Part shown: positions 21,822 through 29,764 of the stretch, in pieces | Position numbering within the stretch: the first letter of the stretch is position 1 | How the letters are laid out: every line of letters starts with the position of its first letter | Translations under genes and position numbers: made by a program | Notes under the pieces: model-generated | The model's database searches: none | What the model was told of the DNA's origin: nothing | What the model saw: the letters and a program-made list of their open reading frames with translations, nothing else | Assembly: GCA_934277495.1 (NCBI GenBank) | Contig: CAKQUI010000004.1 | Location: 1-38,342, forward strand | DNA length: 38,342 bases | Source: an uncultured Clostridia bacterium | Lineage (GTDB): Bacteria > Bacillota > Clostridia > Peptostreptococcales > Anaerovoracaceae | Direction of reading: 5' to 3'

Positions 21822-22967
21822 ATGGAAAAAACAGAACAGATATTAACTGAAGCTTTGGACAGCGGCAGTCTCATAAAGATCATATTTGCCGGCAAACGCA
21901 GGAAGTCCCAGGACTACAGGAAAGTGATCATGCGCCCGGTGAATATAAAAGGAGAAACGGTATATCAGACTGAGTACCATTACGAAAAGAAAGTCACACA
22001 CAGCAACATATCTCGCTCTGATGTCGTGAAAACAGCTGCGAAACTCATAGCAGAGGATTTCAAGCAGGTCAATATACTGACAGAGACTGAGGACATACAG
22101 ATACTCGCTTCGAAGCCCGAACGTCCGAGAATAACAAGGAACTGCACAAAAAGACAGGCTGCAGATCTGTCCCACAACAAGAGAAAGAACTACATCATCG
22201 AAGATAACACGCCCTGCGATTTTCTGATAAAACTTGGAGTCATGTCCCCTGACGGAAGAGTCGTGAAAAAACATTATTCGAAGTTCCGCCAGATAAACAG
22301 GTTCCTTGAGATCGCTGACGACTCTTTCAGTTACCTGCCTGACGACAGGACTCTCAGGATAATAGACTTCGGCTGTGGCAAAAGCTATCTGACTTTCGCT
22401 CTGTATTATTATCTGAAGCTGATAAAACACCGTGATGTGGAGATAACAGGACTGGACCTGAAAAAAGATGTCATCGAATTCTGCAGCAGGACAGCTGCGG
22501 AGCTGGGATACGATGGGCTGACATTCCTTACAGGTGATATAGCTGATTATGAAAGTGACGGTGCAGATATGGTCGTGACACTCCATGCCTGCGATACAGC
22601 CACCGACTACGCCCTTGCCAATGCAGTCAAATGGAACAGCCGGGTGATCCTGTCCGTTCCGTGCTGCCAGCATGAACTGTTCTCACAGATACAAAGTCCT
22701 GTGAACGAACCGATGCTGAAACACGGCATCATAAAAGACAAATTCACAGAGCTTCTTACAGACGGACTGCGGGGACTGAAACTCGAATCCCGTGGATACG
22801 ATGTCAGCATGATAGAGTTCACCTCAATGGAGCATACCTCCAAGAATATCATGTTAAAGGCAGTCCGCCCGGATAATGCCAGTGAGGACGCCATGAAAAA
22901 AGCTTTGGAAGAATATGAAGCTCTGAAAGATTTCTACAACGTCAAGCCTTCCGCTGACCTTATTTAA
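21822..22967 (+). CDS. class I SAM-dependent methyltransferase with N-terminal extension
   Basis: A 381-residue protein. The methyltransferase core lies at about residues 165-300: TLRIIDFGCGKSYLTFALYY (motif I), VEITGLDLKKDVIEFC (acidic motif II), FLTGDIADYE, DMVVTLHACDTATDYALANA and SVPCCQHEL, a motif set typical of the PF13679-type methyltransferases. The N-terminal 130 residues are basic and specific to this group. The substrate is unknown; RNA or a cofactor are guesses. ATG 21822 follows GGAAGGA, 63 bases after the amidase gene, probably the same transcript. Confidence 0.8.
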   Translation: MEKTEQILTEALDSGSLIKIIFAGKRRKSQDYRKVIMRPVNIKGETVYQTEYHYEKKVTHSNISRSDVVKTAAKLIAEDFKQVNILTETEDIQILASKPERPRITRNCTKRQAADLSHNKRKNYIIEDNTPCDFLIKLGVMSPDGRVVKKHYSKFRQINRFLEIADDSFSYLPDDRTLRIIDFGCGKSYLTFALYYYLKLIKHRDVEITGLDLKKDVIEFCSRTAAELGYDGLTFLTGDIADYESDGADMVVTLHACDTATDYALANAVKWNSRVILSVPCCQHELFSQIQSPVNEPMLKHGIIKDKFTELLTDGLRGLKLESRGYDVSMIEFTSMEHTSKNIMLKAVRPDNASEDAMKKALEEYEALKDFYNVKPSADLI

Positions 22968-22985
22968 TAAGAACAAAGAGCCAGA

Positions 22986-23312
22986 GGGACGAAACACGTG
23001 ATTTTATACGTGATTTCGTCCTTTTTTGTATTGCAGCCGCTGCTGATACTGTTGTATCAGCTCTGAGATTTTCGGAAATGGGTCGTTTTCACAATATGCT
23101 ATCGCTGTTTCGTCCCTTTTTGCCCGGCACCCGATGCTGATGCGGCCGTTTCTACCCTGCGGTCGCCGGAAATGGGTCGTTTTTGCTGCTTCTGCTCGTC
23201 ATTTCGTCCCTTTTTGCCAAACCGACAGCTTTAACGAAGTCGTTTCCTGGCTCCGTCACAGACTGAATGGGACGTTTTTTGCGATTTTTTTCAAGGTTTC
23301 GTCCCATTCAAC
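22986..23312. repeat. four-unit tandem array, 94-bp period, of hairpin modules
   Basis: GGG(A/T)CG occurs at 22986, 23080, 23174 and 23269, and TTTCGTCC at 23014, 23108, 23202 and 23297: spacings 94, 94 and 95. Units 1-3 continue into a T-run and G. The stretches between modules are diverged but hold hairpins, such as GCTGATAC-TGTT-GTATCAGC (unit 2) and GCGGCCG/CGGTCGC (unit 3). Unit 4 has an 11-bp perfect stem TGAATGGGACG / CGTCCCATTCA. The array fills the whole 372-base gap between two converging genes. Confidence 0.8.
22987..23027 (+). terminator. terminator after the methyltransferase gene
   Basis: GGACGAAA (22987-22994) pairs with TTTCGTCC (23014-23021), with an inner CACGT/ACGTG stem, followed by six T. 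It is also the first unit of the 94-bp array. Confidence 0.85.
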
Positions 23313-23339
23313 TCTACACTCGCTGTAACTGCAATTCCG

Positions 23340-24014
23340 CTACCGGTCTCCTATCTTCCAGTTCACTGGTTCCTGTCCTGTGCTGACGAGAAAATCATTT
23401 GCCTTTGAAAAGAATCTGCCGCCGAAGAAGCCGTTATGAGCTGAAAACGGACTCGGATGTGTGCTCTCAAGTATCAGATGCTGAGGCGATGTTATCAGCG
23501 ACTTCTTTGATCTCGCAAAGCTGCCCCAGAGAATGAACACCATAGGCTGCTTCCTTTCGTTGAGCAGCTGTATTATCCTGTCAGTGAGCACTTCCCAGCC
23601 TTTGCCTTTGTGGGAACCTGGCTCGCTCCGTCTCACCGTCAGCACGGTATTGAGGAGCAGCACTCCGTTTTTCGCCCATTCCTCAAGACAGCCGTGACCC
23701 GGAGGTTCTATACCCAGGTCGCTTTCAAGCTCCTTGTATATATTCACCAGCGACGGCGGCATCCGGACTCCCTTCTTCACAGAAAAACAGAGTCCGTGGG
23801 CCTGTCCCGGCTGATGGTACGGATCCTGCCCCAGTATCACTGCTTTCACATCTTCATAAGGCGTGTATTTCAGTGCATTGAATATATCATACATATCCGG
23901 ATATACAGTCTTCGTGTAATACTCTTTCTTGAGAAATTCTCTTAGGCTGAGATAGTAGTCCTTGTCGAATTCTCCCTTGAGGACTTCGTCCCAGCTGTTT
24001 CCTATGTTTACCAT
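23340..24014 (-). CDS. ung: uracil-DNA glycosylase
   Basis: A 224-residue family 1 UDG that excises uracil from DNA at the start of base excision repair. Catalytic GQDPYH motif in AVILGQDPYHQPGQAHGLCF, FILWGSFARSK, and the DNA-intercalation loop HPSPFSAHNGFFGG. ATG 24014 is preceded by AAAGGAGA at about 11 bases and matches normal family length; the longer frame overlaps alkD. It starts 23 bases after the alkylation-repair gene, forming a DNA-repair pair. Confidence 0.96.
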   Translation of the reverse strand: MVNIGNSWDEVLKGEFDKDYYLSLREFLKKEYYTKTVYPDMYDIFNALKYTPYEDVKAVILGQDPYHQPGQAHGLCFSVKKGVRMPPSLVNIYKELESDLGIEPPGHGCLEEWAKNGVLLLNTVLTVRRSEPGSHKGKGWEVLTDRIIQLLNERKQPMVFILWGSFARSKKSLITSPQHLILESTHPSPFSAHNGFFGGRFFSKANDFLVSTGQEPVNWKIGDR

Positions 24015-24037
24015 TGCTGCGATGTCTCCTTTCTCCG

Positions 24038-24730
24038 TTATTTTATCCTGAGTGTGTTCAGATAGTCCTTGTGCCCCTGGGACACACGCCTGCTTTCCCT
24101 TGCTTTCTGTATAGTTTTGTTGTGGGTCCACACATCAAGTTTCCTGTTCTCTATGTATGGCAGTACCTCGTCGTACTGCTTTGCCAGGGCTGTGGCAAAA
24201 TACCAGGCTATCATCATGTTGATATAATATTCATCAGACCTGAGCCCGGAGACCATATCCGGATACTCCCTGCGATAATCATCGTCAAGATAGTGCCTCA
24301 TCAGCATACCGATGCCGAACCTGACAGTGTAGACATGTCCGCTGCCAAGCCACCTTCTGATATGTGCAAGCAGCTCCTCCTTGTGCTTTGCAAAGACTTT
24401 GGGCGCTATCATATCGCAGGTTGCCCAGTTGTCGATATACGGCAGGAAACGCTCCAGCTCATACATACACCTGTCATAGTCTCTGATTTTCTCTATCAGA
24501 AGACCGTGGAGGTTGTTTTCCTCGTAATACTCATGAGGCAGTATGTCCATGAACTCCTGCGACTGAGGCGTCTTCGAAAACTCTTTGCAAAACATTCTCA
24601 GCTGCGGCATCCTCACACCTATGATCGTATCAGGATCGGTCTGTGGCATCAGCTTAGAATGGAAATCCCTGTATCCTTTGTCCTGCATCTGAAGCAGTCT
24701 TTTACTCACATATACAGCAGTATCATTCAT
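24038..24730 (-). CDS. DNA alkylation repair protein, AlkD-like HEAT repeats
   Basis: A 230-residue all-helical protein of the AlkC/AlkD family, which removes alkylated bases by flipping-independent glycosylase action. Features: IIGVRMPQLRMFCKEFSK, EYYEENNLHGLLIEK, FLPYIDNWATCDMIAPKVF (the conserved NWATCD motif), WLGSGHVYTVRFGIGMLMRH and YYINMMIAWYFATALAKQY. ATG 24730 follows GGGAGG; the earlier in-frame ATG has no such site. Cotranscribed with ung. Confidence 0.88.
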   Translation of the reverse strand: MNDTAVYVSKRLLQMQDKGYRDFHSKLMPQTDPDTIIGVRMPQLRMFCKEFSKTPQSQEFMDILPHEYYEENNLHGLLIEKIRDYDRCMYELERFLPYIDNWATCDMIAPKVFAKHKEELLAHIRRWLGSGHVYTVRFGIGMLMRHYLDDDYRREYPDMVSGLRSDEYYINMMIAWYFATALAKQYDEVLPYIENRKLDVWTHNKTIQKARESRRVSQGHKDYLNTLRIK

Positions 24731-24843
24731 TTTTCCCTCCCGGACGTATCCTCTCTTTAAGGATATATTACCACAAAAGAGTGAAATATGCACCAGCAGG
24801 CTGCATCTGCCGTCAAAACACTATCTGACCCGCAAGAAATATA

Positions 24844-24872
24844 AAGACAAATCGGTCAAAAAGGATTATAAT
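24844..24872 (+). promoter_or_regulatory. promoter of the BTAD regulator gene
   Basis: AAGACA, 17 bases, TATAAT (24867-24872), 39 bases before the ATG. The -10 is perfect, the -35 a 4/6 match. Confidence 0.6.
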
Positions 24873-24911
24873 GATATAAATCACGCATTTCTGAAAAAAC
24901 GGAGGATGAAA

Positions 24912-26126
24912 ATGGAAAAAGTAGAAATTTTCATGTTAGGCAGATTTTCTATTTTATACAGCGGCAGGGATATCCTTGACGGACTCGGCAATTCGAAAAA
25001 AAAGATACAGTTCCTCCAGTATCTGCTGGTAAACCGAAATGACAGCTACACCAATTCAAATCTGTTCGAACACCTGTGGCCTTCCGACGACACATCCAAT
25101 CCTGAATCTGCACTGAAAACTCTTGTCAGCAGGCTGAGACACGACCTCAGGCAGTTCGGCCTTGAAAAGCTCATCGCTACAAGAAAGGGAGTCTACAAGA
25201 TAGACCGCAGATTCTGCAGCTCCATAGACCTTTACGAATTTGAAGATCTCGCCGGCCGGACACATGCCGAACCGGTACTTACAGATGACAACAAAGAGAT
25301 ATTCGAACGCATTCTTGCACTCTACCAGGGCGACCTTCTTTCCGGCAACGATACGGAATCCTGGATAGTGCACAAGAGCATGTACTATCATACGCTTTTC
25401 CTGCAGACCATATACAAATACATCGATCTGCTGTCAGACGCAGGCAGATATGACGACATCACAAGAGTGTCCGGCCGGGCGCTTGAAACAGATGAATTCG
25501 ATTCCAGACTCAATCTTGAATATATGAAAGCGCTCATCAGCACCGGCAGGAAAGCCGAAGCTCTCAACCACTACAACTACACTGTGGATCTGCATTATTC
25601 ACAACTTGGTATAAAGCCTTCGGAAGCCATACTGGACTTTTACAGCAATCTTATACGCAGCGAGAACGACTCCACCGCTTCTCTTGAAACTATCTCAGCT
25701 GATCTTGAGAACGACGACGCAGACAGCGGCGCATTCGTCTGTGACTACGCTGTTTTCAAGGACATCTACAGGATCAATATGAGGAACATGCAGAGACTGG
25801 ACATAGCTATACTTCTGGCCGTCATCACAGTATCCTGCAGCATCGAGGAAAAAGCCGGCGATCATATACTCCATGGCAGCGTCATGAGTTTGCTGCAGCA
25901 GCTGATGCAGCAAAATCTCCGGAAAGGAGACACGATCTCAAGATACAACGTTTCCCAGTTCGCAGTCCTGCTGCCCTCTGCCAACATGAAAACCGGCACG
26001 CTGGTAATGGAACGTATCAAAAATATTTTCTATCGTGAAACTGCAGCTTCGGGATTCGTATTCAGCTACAAACTGAAACCGCTGACCGGAAGCTCCATGA
26101 AGGACATCCCACAACACAGATCCTGA
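24912..26126 (+). CDS. SARP/BTAD-type transcriptional regulator with degenerate C-terminal GGDEF-like domain
   Basis: A 404-residue regulator. Residues 1-95: OmpR-like winged helix (VEIFMLGRFSILYSGRDILD, FEHLWPSDDTSNPESALKTL, VSRLRHDLR). Residues 105-245: bacterial transcriptional activation domain of helical repeats (ALYQGDLLSGNDTESWIVHK, ALNHYNYTVDLHYSQLGIKP). Residues 280-385 resemble a GGDEF fold (RGD-like GDTISRYNVSQFAVLLPSAN) without the GGDEF signature, so probably sensory rather than catalytic. ATG 24912 is better spaced from GGAGG than ATG 24906. Its targets are unknown; it is convergent with the papain-like gene and upstream of no obvious operon. Confidence 0.82.
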   Translation: MEKVEIFMLGRFSILYSGRDILDGLGNSKKKIQFLQYLLVNRNDSYTNSNLFEHLWPSDDTSNPESALKTLVSRLRHDLRQFGLEKLIATRKGVYKIDRRFCSSIDLYEFEDLAGRTHAEPVLTDDNKEIFERILALYQGDLLSGNDTESWIVHKSMYYHTLFLQTIYKYIDLLSDAGRYDDITRVSGRALETDEFDSRLNLEYMKALISTGRKAEALNHYNYTVDLHYSQLGIKPSEAILDFYSNLIRSENDSTASLETISADLENDDADSGAFVCDYAVFKDIYRINMRNMQRLDIAILLAVITVSCSIEEKAGDHILHGSVMSLLQQLMQQNLRKGDTISRYNVSQFAVLLPSANMKTGTLVMERIKNIFYRETAASGFVFSYKLKPLTGSSMKDIPQHRS

Positions 26127-26133
26127 AATATCA

Positions 26134-26760
26134 TCATGCAGTTTTTGCTTTCACGAGTACGAAACCGCCCTTTTCGTCGAAACCTGTATCCCAGAGTTTC
26201 TCAAAATCAAGCCAGTCGGCTTTGCCGTATGTAGCTGTCTTTATATAGAACCTGCTGTCACGTATCTCGTATCCGTTCACGATGAACCAGTGCCATTCAA
26301 AAAAGTCGAACTCTCTGTGTCTGTTCTTCAGCATGAGATAAGGTACAGGCATACCTGAATCTATCTGCGATCTTATCAGTTCTGCAGCCCTGCCGCATTC
26401 TACCGTGCCAGGTACGCCCTCCAGGACTATATCATCTGCGAAACTATCCTCTATATAGATCTCCACGCCTCTGATATATGTATCCAGATCCTTTATGCCG
26501 GTCTCCCTCGGCTGCAGATAAGACTTCATCAGCATACCGAACTTCCTGTATTCTTTCTTTGTAAGTTCACTGACATCGAAAGGACAAAGCTCGCTCCTGC
26601 CTTTGTACATCGCCATGTAAATGAACAGATCGCACGTCGTCAGCGCTGCACAGCCTCCTATATGCATCCACGGATCTATCATCCAGTTCTGGTTGCCTCC
26701 GTATGAACGCCCTATGCGGAAATATTCAAGTTCTTTTTTTGTATCGTTTTTTTCTTTCAT
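26134..26760 (-). CDS. papain-like (C39/transglutaminase-type) protein of unknown role
   Basis: A 208-residue soluble protein. GGNQNWMIDPWMHIGGCAALTTC gives a possible nucleophile cysteine in GGCAAL after a Gln (N-Q), and HWFIVNGYEI gives a later His, with EKLW and a C-terminal GGFVLVKA, in the order Cys-His expected of papain-like folds. I recognise the pattern from uncharacterised clostridial proteins but cannot name it. ATG 26760 follows GGGAGAAG. The 3' end lies seven bases from the converging BTAD gene. Confidence 0.55.
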   Translation of the reverse strand: MKEKNDTKKELEYFRIGRSYGGNQNWMIDPWMHIGGCAALTTCDLFIYMAMYKGRSELCPFDVSELTKKEYRKFGMLMKSYLQPRETGIKDLDTYIRGVEIYIEDSFADDIVLEGVPGTVECGRAAELIRSQIDSGMPVPYLMLKNRHREFDFFEWHWFIVNGYEIRDSRFYIKTATYGKADWLDFEKLWDTGFDEKGGFVLVKAKTA

Positions 26761-26793
26761 TGTATCTTCTCCCTGATGATATCCCGTTCCCGT

Positions 26794-26813
26794 TCTGATA
26801 TAATCATATCAGA
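26794..26813. promoter_or_regulatory. palindrome embedding a -10 box, between divergent genes
   Basis: TCTGATAT-AATC-ATATCAGA, a perfect 8-base dyad. It contains TATAAT (26799-26804) on the plus strand and TATGAT on the minus strand, so it may be an operator over overlapping divergent promoters for the genes at 26760 and 26953. Confidence 0.5.
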
Positions 26814-26952
26814 GTATGTCCGGTACGATCACCGGCACTATATGAAACGAAAACAGGAACTGTTTCTGTACACAGTTTCCCATCATTATAACACACAGAC
26901 TGGAAAGAATGTCTGTAAACACCGATATTTTATAACGGGAGGAGCTATACTC

Positions 26953-27537
26953 ATGAAAATATGCATACTGTTCGCAAGCCCGAGAAAGGACGGTAACACC
27001 GCTGCACTGCTGACACCTTTCAAAGATCAGCTCAGATCAATGGATCATACATACACGCAGTTCGACCTGTACGATATGGACCCGCTGCCCTGCCTGGCCT
27101 GCCGTGAATGTCAGAAAGACTGGGATCGCCCCGCCTGCATCCGTGACGATGATGCTGATATGATATTCCGTGAAATTCTTGTCAGCGACATCATAGTCCT
27201 GGCATCGCCCATATACGCCTGGTACTGCACAGCTCCAATGAAAGCACTCCTGGACAGAGCAGTGTATGCATTGAACAAATACTACGGAGATCGCAAAGGT
27301 CCGTCCCTGTGGAAAGGAAAAAAAATCGCCATAATAACCACATGCGGCTACAAGCCTGAAAAGGGTGCCGACCTGTTCCAGGAGGGCATCAGAAGATACT
27401 GCAGACATTCTCAGCTGGAATACATATCCATGCTGGCAGAACGCCATCTGGGATACGACACAGTCTTCATGGACGAGGCAAAAGCAGATCATGCCCGCAG
27501 CTTTGCCAGGGAAATAACAGGAGGTCAGGATGTATAG
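26953..27537 (+). CDS. NAD(P)H-dependent flavin oxidoreductase, flavodoxin-like
   Basis: A 194-residue flavoprotein of the NADPH-dependent FMN reductase / iron-sulfur flavoprotein group. The FMN phosphate loop is ASPRKDGNTAALL near the N-terminus; CLACRECQKD with a later C (PACIRDDDAD) resembles the compact cysteine motif of iron-sulfur flavoproteins; SDIIVLASPIYAWYCTAPMK and IAIITTCGY are the other flavin-contact loops. ATG 26953 has GGAGG ten bases upstream. It overlaps the following DUF6873 gene by eight bases, so the two are translationally coupled. Confidence 0.85.
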   Translation: MKICILFASPRKDGNTAALLTPFKDQLRSMDHTYTQFDLYDMDPLPCLACRECQKDWDRPACIRDDDADMIFREILVSDIIVLASPIYAWYCTAPMKALLDRAVYALNKYYGDRKGPSLWKGKKIAIITTCGYKPEKGADLFQEGIRRYCRHSQLEYISMLAERHLGYDTVFMDEAKADHARSFAREITGGQDV

Positions 27538-28219
27538 ATCATTCATATCATCACACGCTCCAGACAGTCTGAAAAAATATATTTCCGAGGCAGGATACGA
27601 GCTGGGCACTGTAGACGGTGCCACAATGACGCCGCCTTCACCTGTATACAGCCAGATACTCACCCATCCGGACATACATATGTGTCAGACCGGTCTCTGG
27701 GAAAACTCTTGTATTTTCCATGGCAGTAACAGGGATCTTGGTCCTGTTTACCCGGGAAATATAATATACAATGCAGTATGCACCGGGAAATACTTCATAC
27801 ACAGCCTGAAATATACATCGCCTGCACTGCTGGATCATGTAAAATCACGTTTTCCAGGCATCACCATGGTGGATGTGCGTCAGGGATACACACGGTGCAG
27901 CTGTCTTCCTGTCGACGACTCGTCGTTCATCACATACGACAGGGGTATAGCCTCTGCACTCTCTTCTTTCGACACCGACGTCCTGCTGATACAGCCCGGG
28001 CATATCATGCTCCCCGGATTCGACTACGGATTCATCGGAGGATGCGCCGGAAATATCATCGCAGACGGACAGAGACAGATAGTATTCAGCGGCGACCTGA
28101 GCCATCACCCTGACTGCAAAAAAATCACGGCCTTCATAAAAGACCGTGATATAGATATCGTTTTCTTCAAAGACACACCTCTGACAGATATCGGCAGCAT
28201 ACTTGCCGACCACAGCTGA
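27530..28219 (+). CDS. DUF6873-type protein (GME-like fold)
   Basis: A 229-residue protein. HPDIHMCQTG, VCTGKYFIHSLKYTSPALLD, VDVRQGYTRCSCLPVDDSSF, DVLLIQPGHIMLPGFDYGFI, GGCAGN and FSGDLSHHPDCKKI follow the pattern I know as DUF6873, described as a guanidino-modifying-enzyme-like fold of unknown substrate. The Cys, His and Asp residues in these motifs could form an active site. ATG 27530 follows AGGAGG and overlaps the reductase gene, suggesting the two proteins work together; the reaction is unknown. Confidence 0.75.
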   Translation: MYRSFISSHAPDSLKKYISEAGYELGTVDGATMTPPSPVYSQILTHPDIHMCQTGLWENSCIFHGSNRDLGPVYPGNIIYNAVCTGKYFIHSLKYTSPALLDHVKSRFPGITMVDVRQGYTRCSCLPVDDSSFITYDRGIASALSSFDTDVLLIQPGHIMLPGFDYGFIGGCAGNIIADGQRQIVFSGDLSHHPDCKKITAFIKDRDIDIVFFKDTPLTDIGSILADHS

Positions 28220-28226
28220 TAAGCAG

Positions 28227-29453
28227 CTACTGTACCATAGACTTGAACTGGTCGAGGCTTTGTCCCAGACTCATCCTGACTCTCGGCAGCAGCAGCGGAT
28301 CGTCTCCCGGATGCGCCTTTCCTGCCTGTGTAGTCACAGCACACAGGAACCCTGTCTTTTTCACCATGGCAACACTGCTGTCGTTGTAGTCTCCGAAAGG
28401 ATATGCGAAAGCATCTCCGCTGCCGCATATCTCTATGGATTTTTTAAGATCTGCCAGTCCTTCTGTTTCTGATATCGCCGTAAATATACCGCCGTGTCCT
28501 ATACTGCCTCCCGGCCTGTGCATATTGTCAGAATGTGATTCAAAATATACATAATCGCTCTTGTACTCTGTCACCTTTTTCTTTCCATCCGATGAAGTTA
28601 TCATGAAGCATGTGGCTGGCACCTTGCATTTTTCAAGCACCGGGATACCGTTGTCAAGGAAAGACATGGCTCCGTCGTCGAAGCACAGCACGATGCTCTT
28701 TTCCGGAAGCAGCAGTTTGCCATCTATGTACTCCCTGACTTCCTTCCATGTCGGATAATAATAATCCTGACTGTTGAGCCAGTTCAGTTCTTCTTCGAGA
28801 GCCTGTGCAGATATGTAGTTGCCGAATCTCTGATGCAGATCTTCAGGCGGATCGTTCTCATCATAAACATAATGATACATACATATCGGAAGTCCCGGTG
28901 CATCATAATCAGTATTGGCTTTGACATCGACAGTCCTGTACACCCTCGTACCGCCGCCATTGCTGTCACGTACTTCATATGCTATCTTCTGAGTTCCTGC
29001 TTTCGTAAGCTCCGCTCCTGTCACCTTGACTTCAGATGTCAGGTCGGCGCCGCTGCTGTCTGCAGCACTGTATCCCGGCTCCTTGAACGTTTCACCGAGT
29101 TTCATCGACATCTGCTGCTCGCCCTCCAGCACTATCTCAGGATCCATTTTATCCAGCACCTCCACAGTCCTCTCTGCTGTGAAATTGCCCGACCTGTATG
29201 TCAGCTTGTATTTTCCCGGCTTTGTCGTATCGATGCTGCCGCTTATCTTTACACTGTCTGAAACGTCATTGCCTCCTGAACGTGCCTCTGCTCCCTGCTC
29301 CTCGTATATGCCGTTAAGCCCTATACTGACTTTGTCGTCACCATTGAGCCTCAGATACGACTGACTACTGTAATAGAATATCGCCGTTCCTGCTATCCCT
29401 GCCACCACAACAGCCAGCACCAGGACAAGCAGCTTGCTTTTCATAGTTTTCAT
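28227..29453 (-). CDS. surface-anchored polysaccharide deacetylase with Ig-like domains
   Basis: A 408-residue exported protein: a signal/anchor helix at residues 7-30 (LLVLVLAVVVAGIAGTAIFY), two Ig-like DUF5011-type modules (about 35-105 and 107-185; GKYKLTYRSGNF, GTQKIAYEVRDSNGG), then a NodB domain from about 190 (PICMYHYVYDE, SIVLCFDDGAMSFLD, SHSDNMH, AFAYPFGDYND, VTTQAGKA). The metal motif FDDG and SHSDxxH are present. It should remove acetyl groups from cell wall polymer. Tail to tail with the DUF6873 gene, seven bases apart. Confidence 0.88.
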   Translation of the reverse strand: MKTMKSKLLVLVLAVVVAGIAGTAIFYYSSQSYLRLNGDDKVSIGLNGIYEEQGAEARSGGNDVSDSVKISGSIDTTKPGKYKLTYRSGNFTAERTVEVLDKMDPEIVLEGEQQMSMKLGETFKEPGYSAADSSGADLTSEVKVTGAELTKAGTQKIAYEVRDSNGGGTRVYRTVDVKANTDYDAPGLPICMYHYVYDENDPPEDLHQRFGNYISAQALEEELNWLNSQDYYYPTWKEVREYIDGKLLLPEKSIVLCFDDGAMSFLDNGIPVLEKCKVPATCFMITSSDGKKKVTEYKSDYVYFESHSDNMHRPGGSIGHGGIFTAISETEGLADLKKSIEICGSGDAFAYPFGDYNDSSVAMVKKTGFLCAVTTQAGKAHPGDDPLLLPRVRMSLGQSLDQFKSMVQ

Positions 29454-29535
29454 TTCACACCCCGCTTGGCGAAAGCCTTTTTATCATGTTCTTCTCAATA
29501 ATATCCAGCTGCAGCATACGCTGCGGCTTTAGTTA

Positions 29536-29564
29536 AGTTTACAGTACTTTCATGTTTTTTTCAA
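29536..29564 (-). promoter_or_regulatory. promoter of the Ig-like deacetylase gene
   Basis: On the minus strand TTGAAA, 17 bases, TAAACT. The leader of about 75 bases contains a 9-bp hairpin AGCCGCAGC-GTAT-GCTGCAGCT (29506-29527 region). Confidence 0.5.
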
Positions 29565-29670
29565 CGGTTTTCGACACTTTGCACAAGACAGACATGATAT
29601 GCATCATCTGCTGTCATTATGGTTTTTCACAATAAAACCTGTGTTTTTTGTGTATGGACCATAAAATCAG

Positions 29671-29699
29671 TTGAATGTCTATATATTTCAGTTTATAAT
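29671..29699 (+). promoter_or_regulatory. promoter of the radical SAM/ACT/UPF0210 operon
   Basis: TTGAAT, 17 bases, TATAAT (29694-29699), about 65 bases before the first start codon. Between this and the leftward promoter the gap has another hairpin (GACAG...CTGTC with inner ATGAT/ATCAT, 29587-29615) and no gene. Confidence 0.85.
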
Positions 29700-29764
29700 A
29701 TTAGCATTGTACCGGTGGCAGAGTTTTTACGCCGCATCTGGTACTCATGACAGGCGGTGAACAA

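Noticed and set aside
22986..23312. CRISPR array
   Set aside because: Period 94 with only short conserved ends and diverged hairpin cores, not identical repeats with unique spacers; no cas genes in the window.
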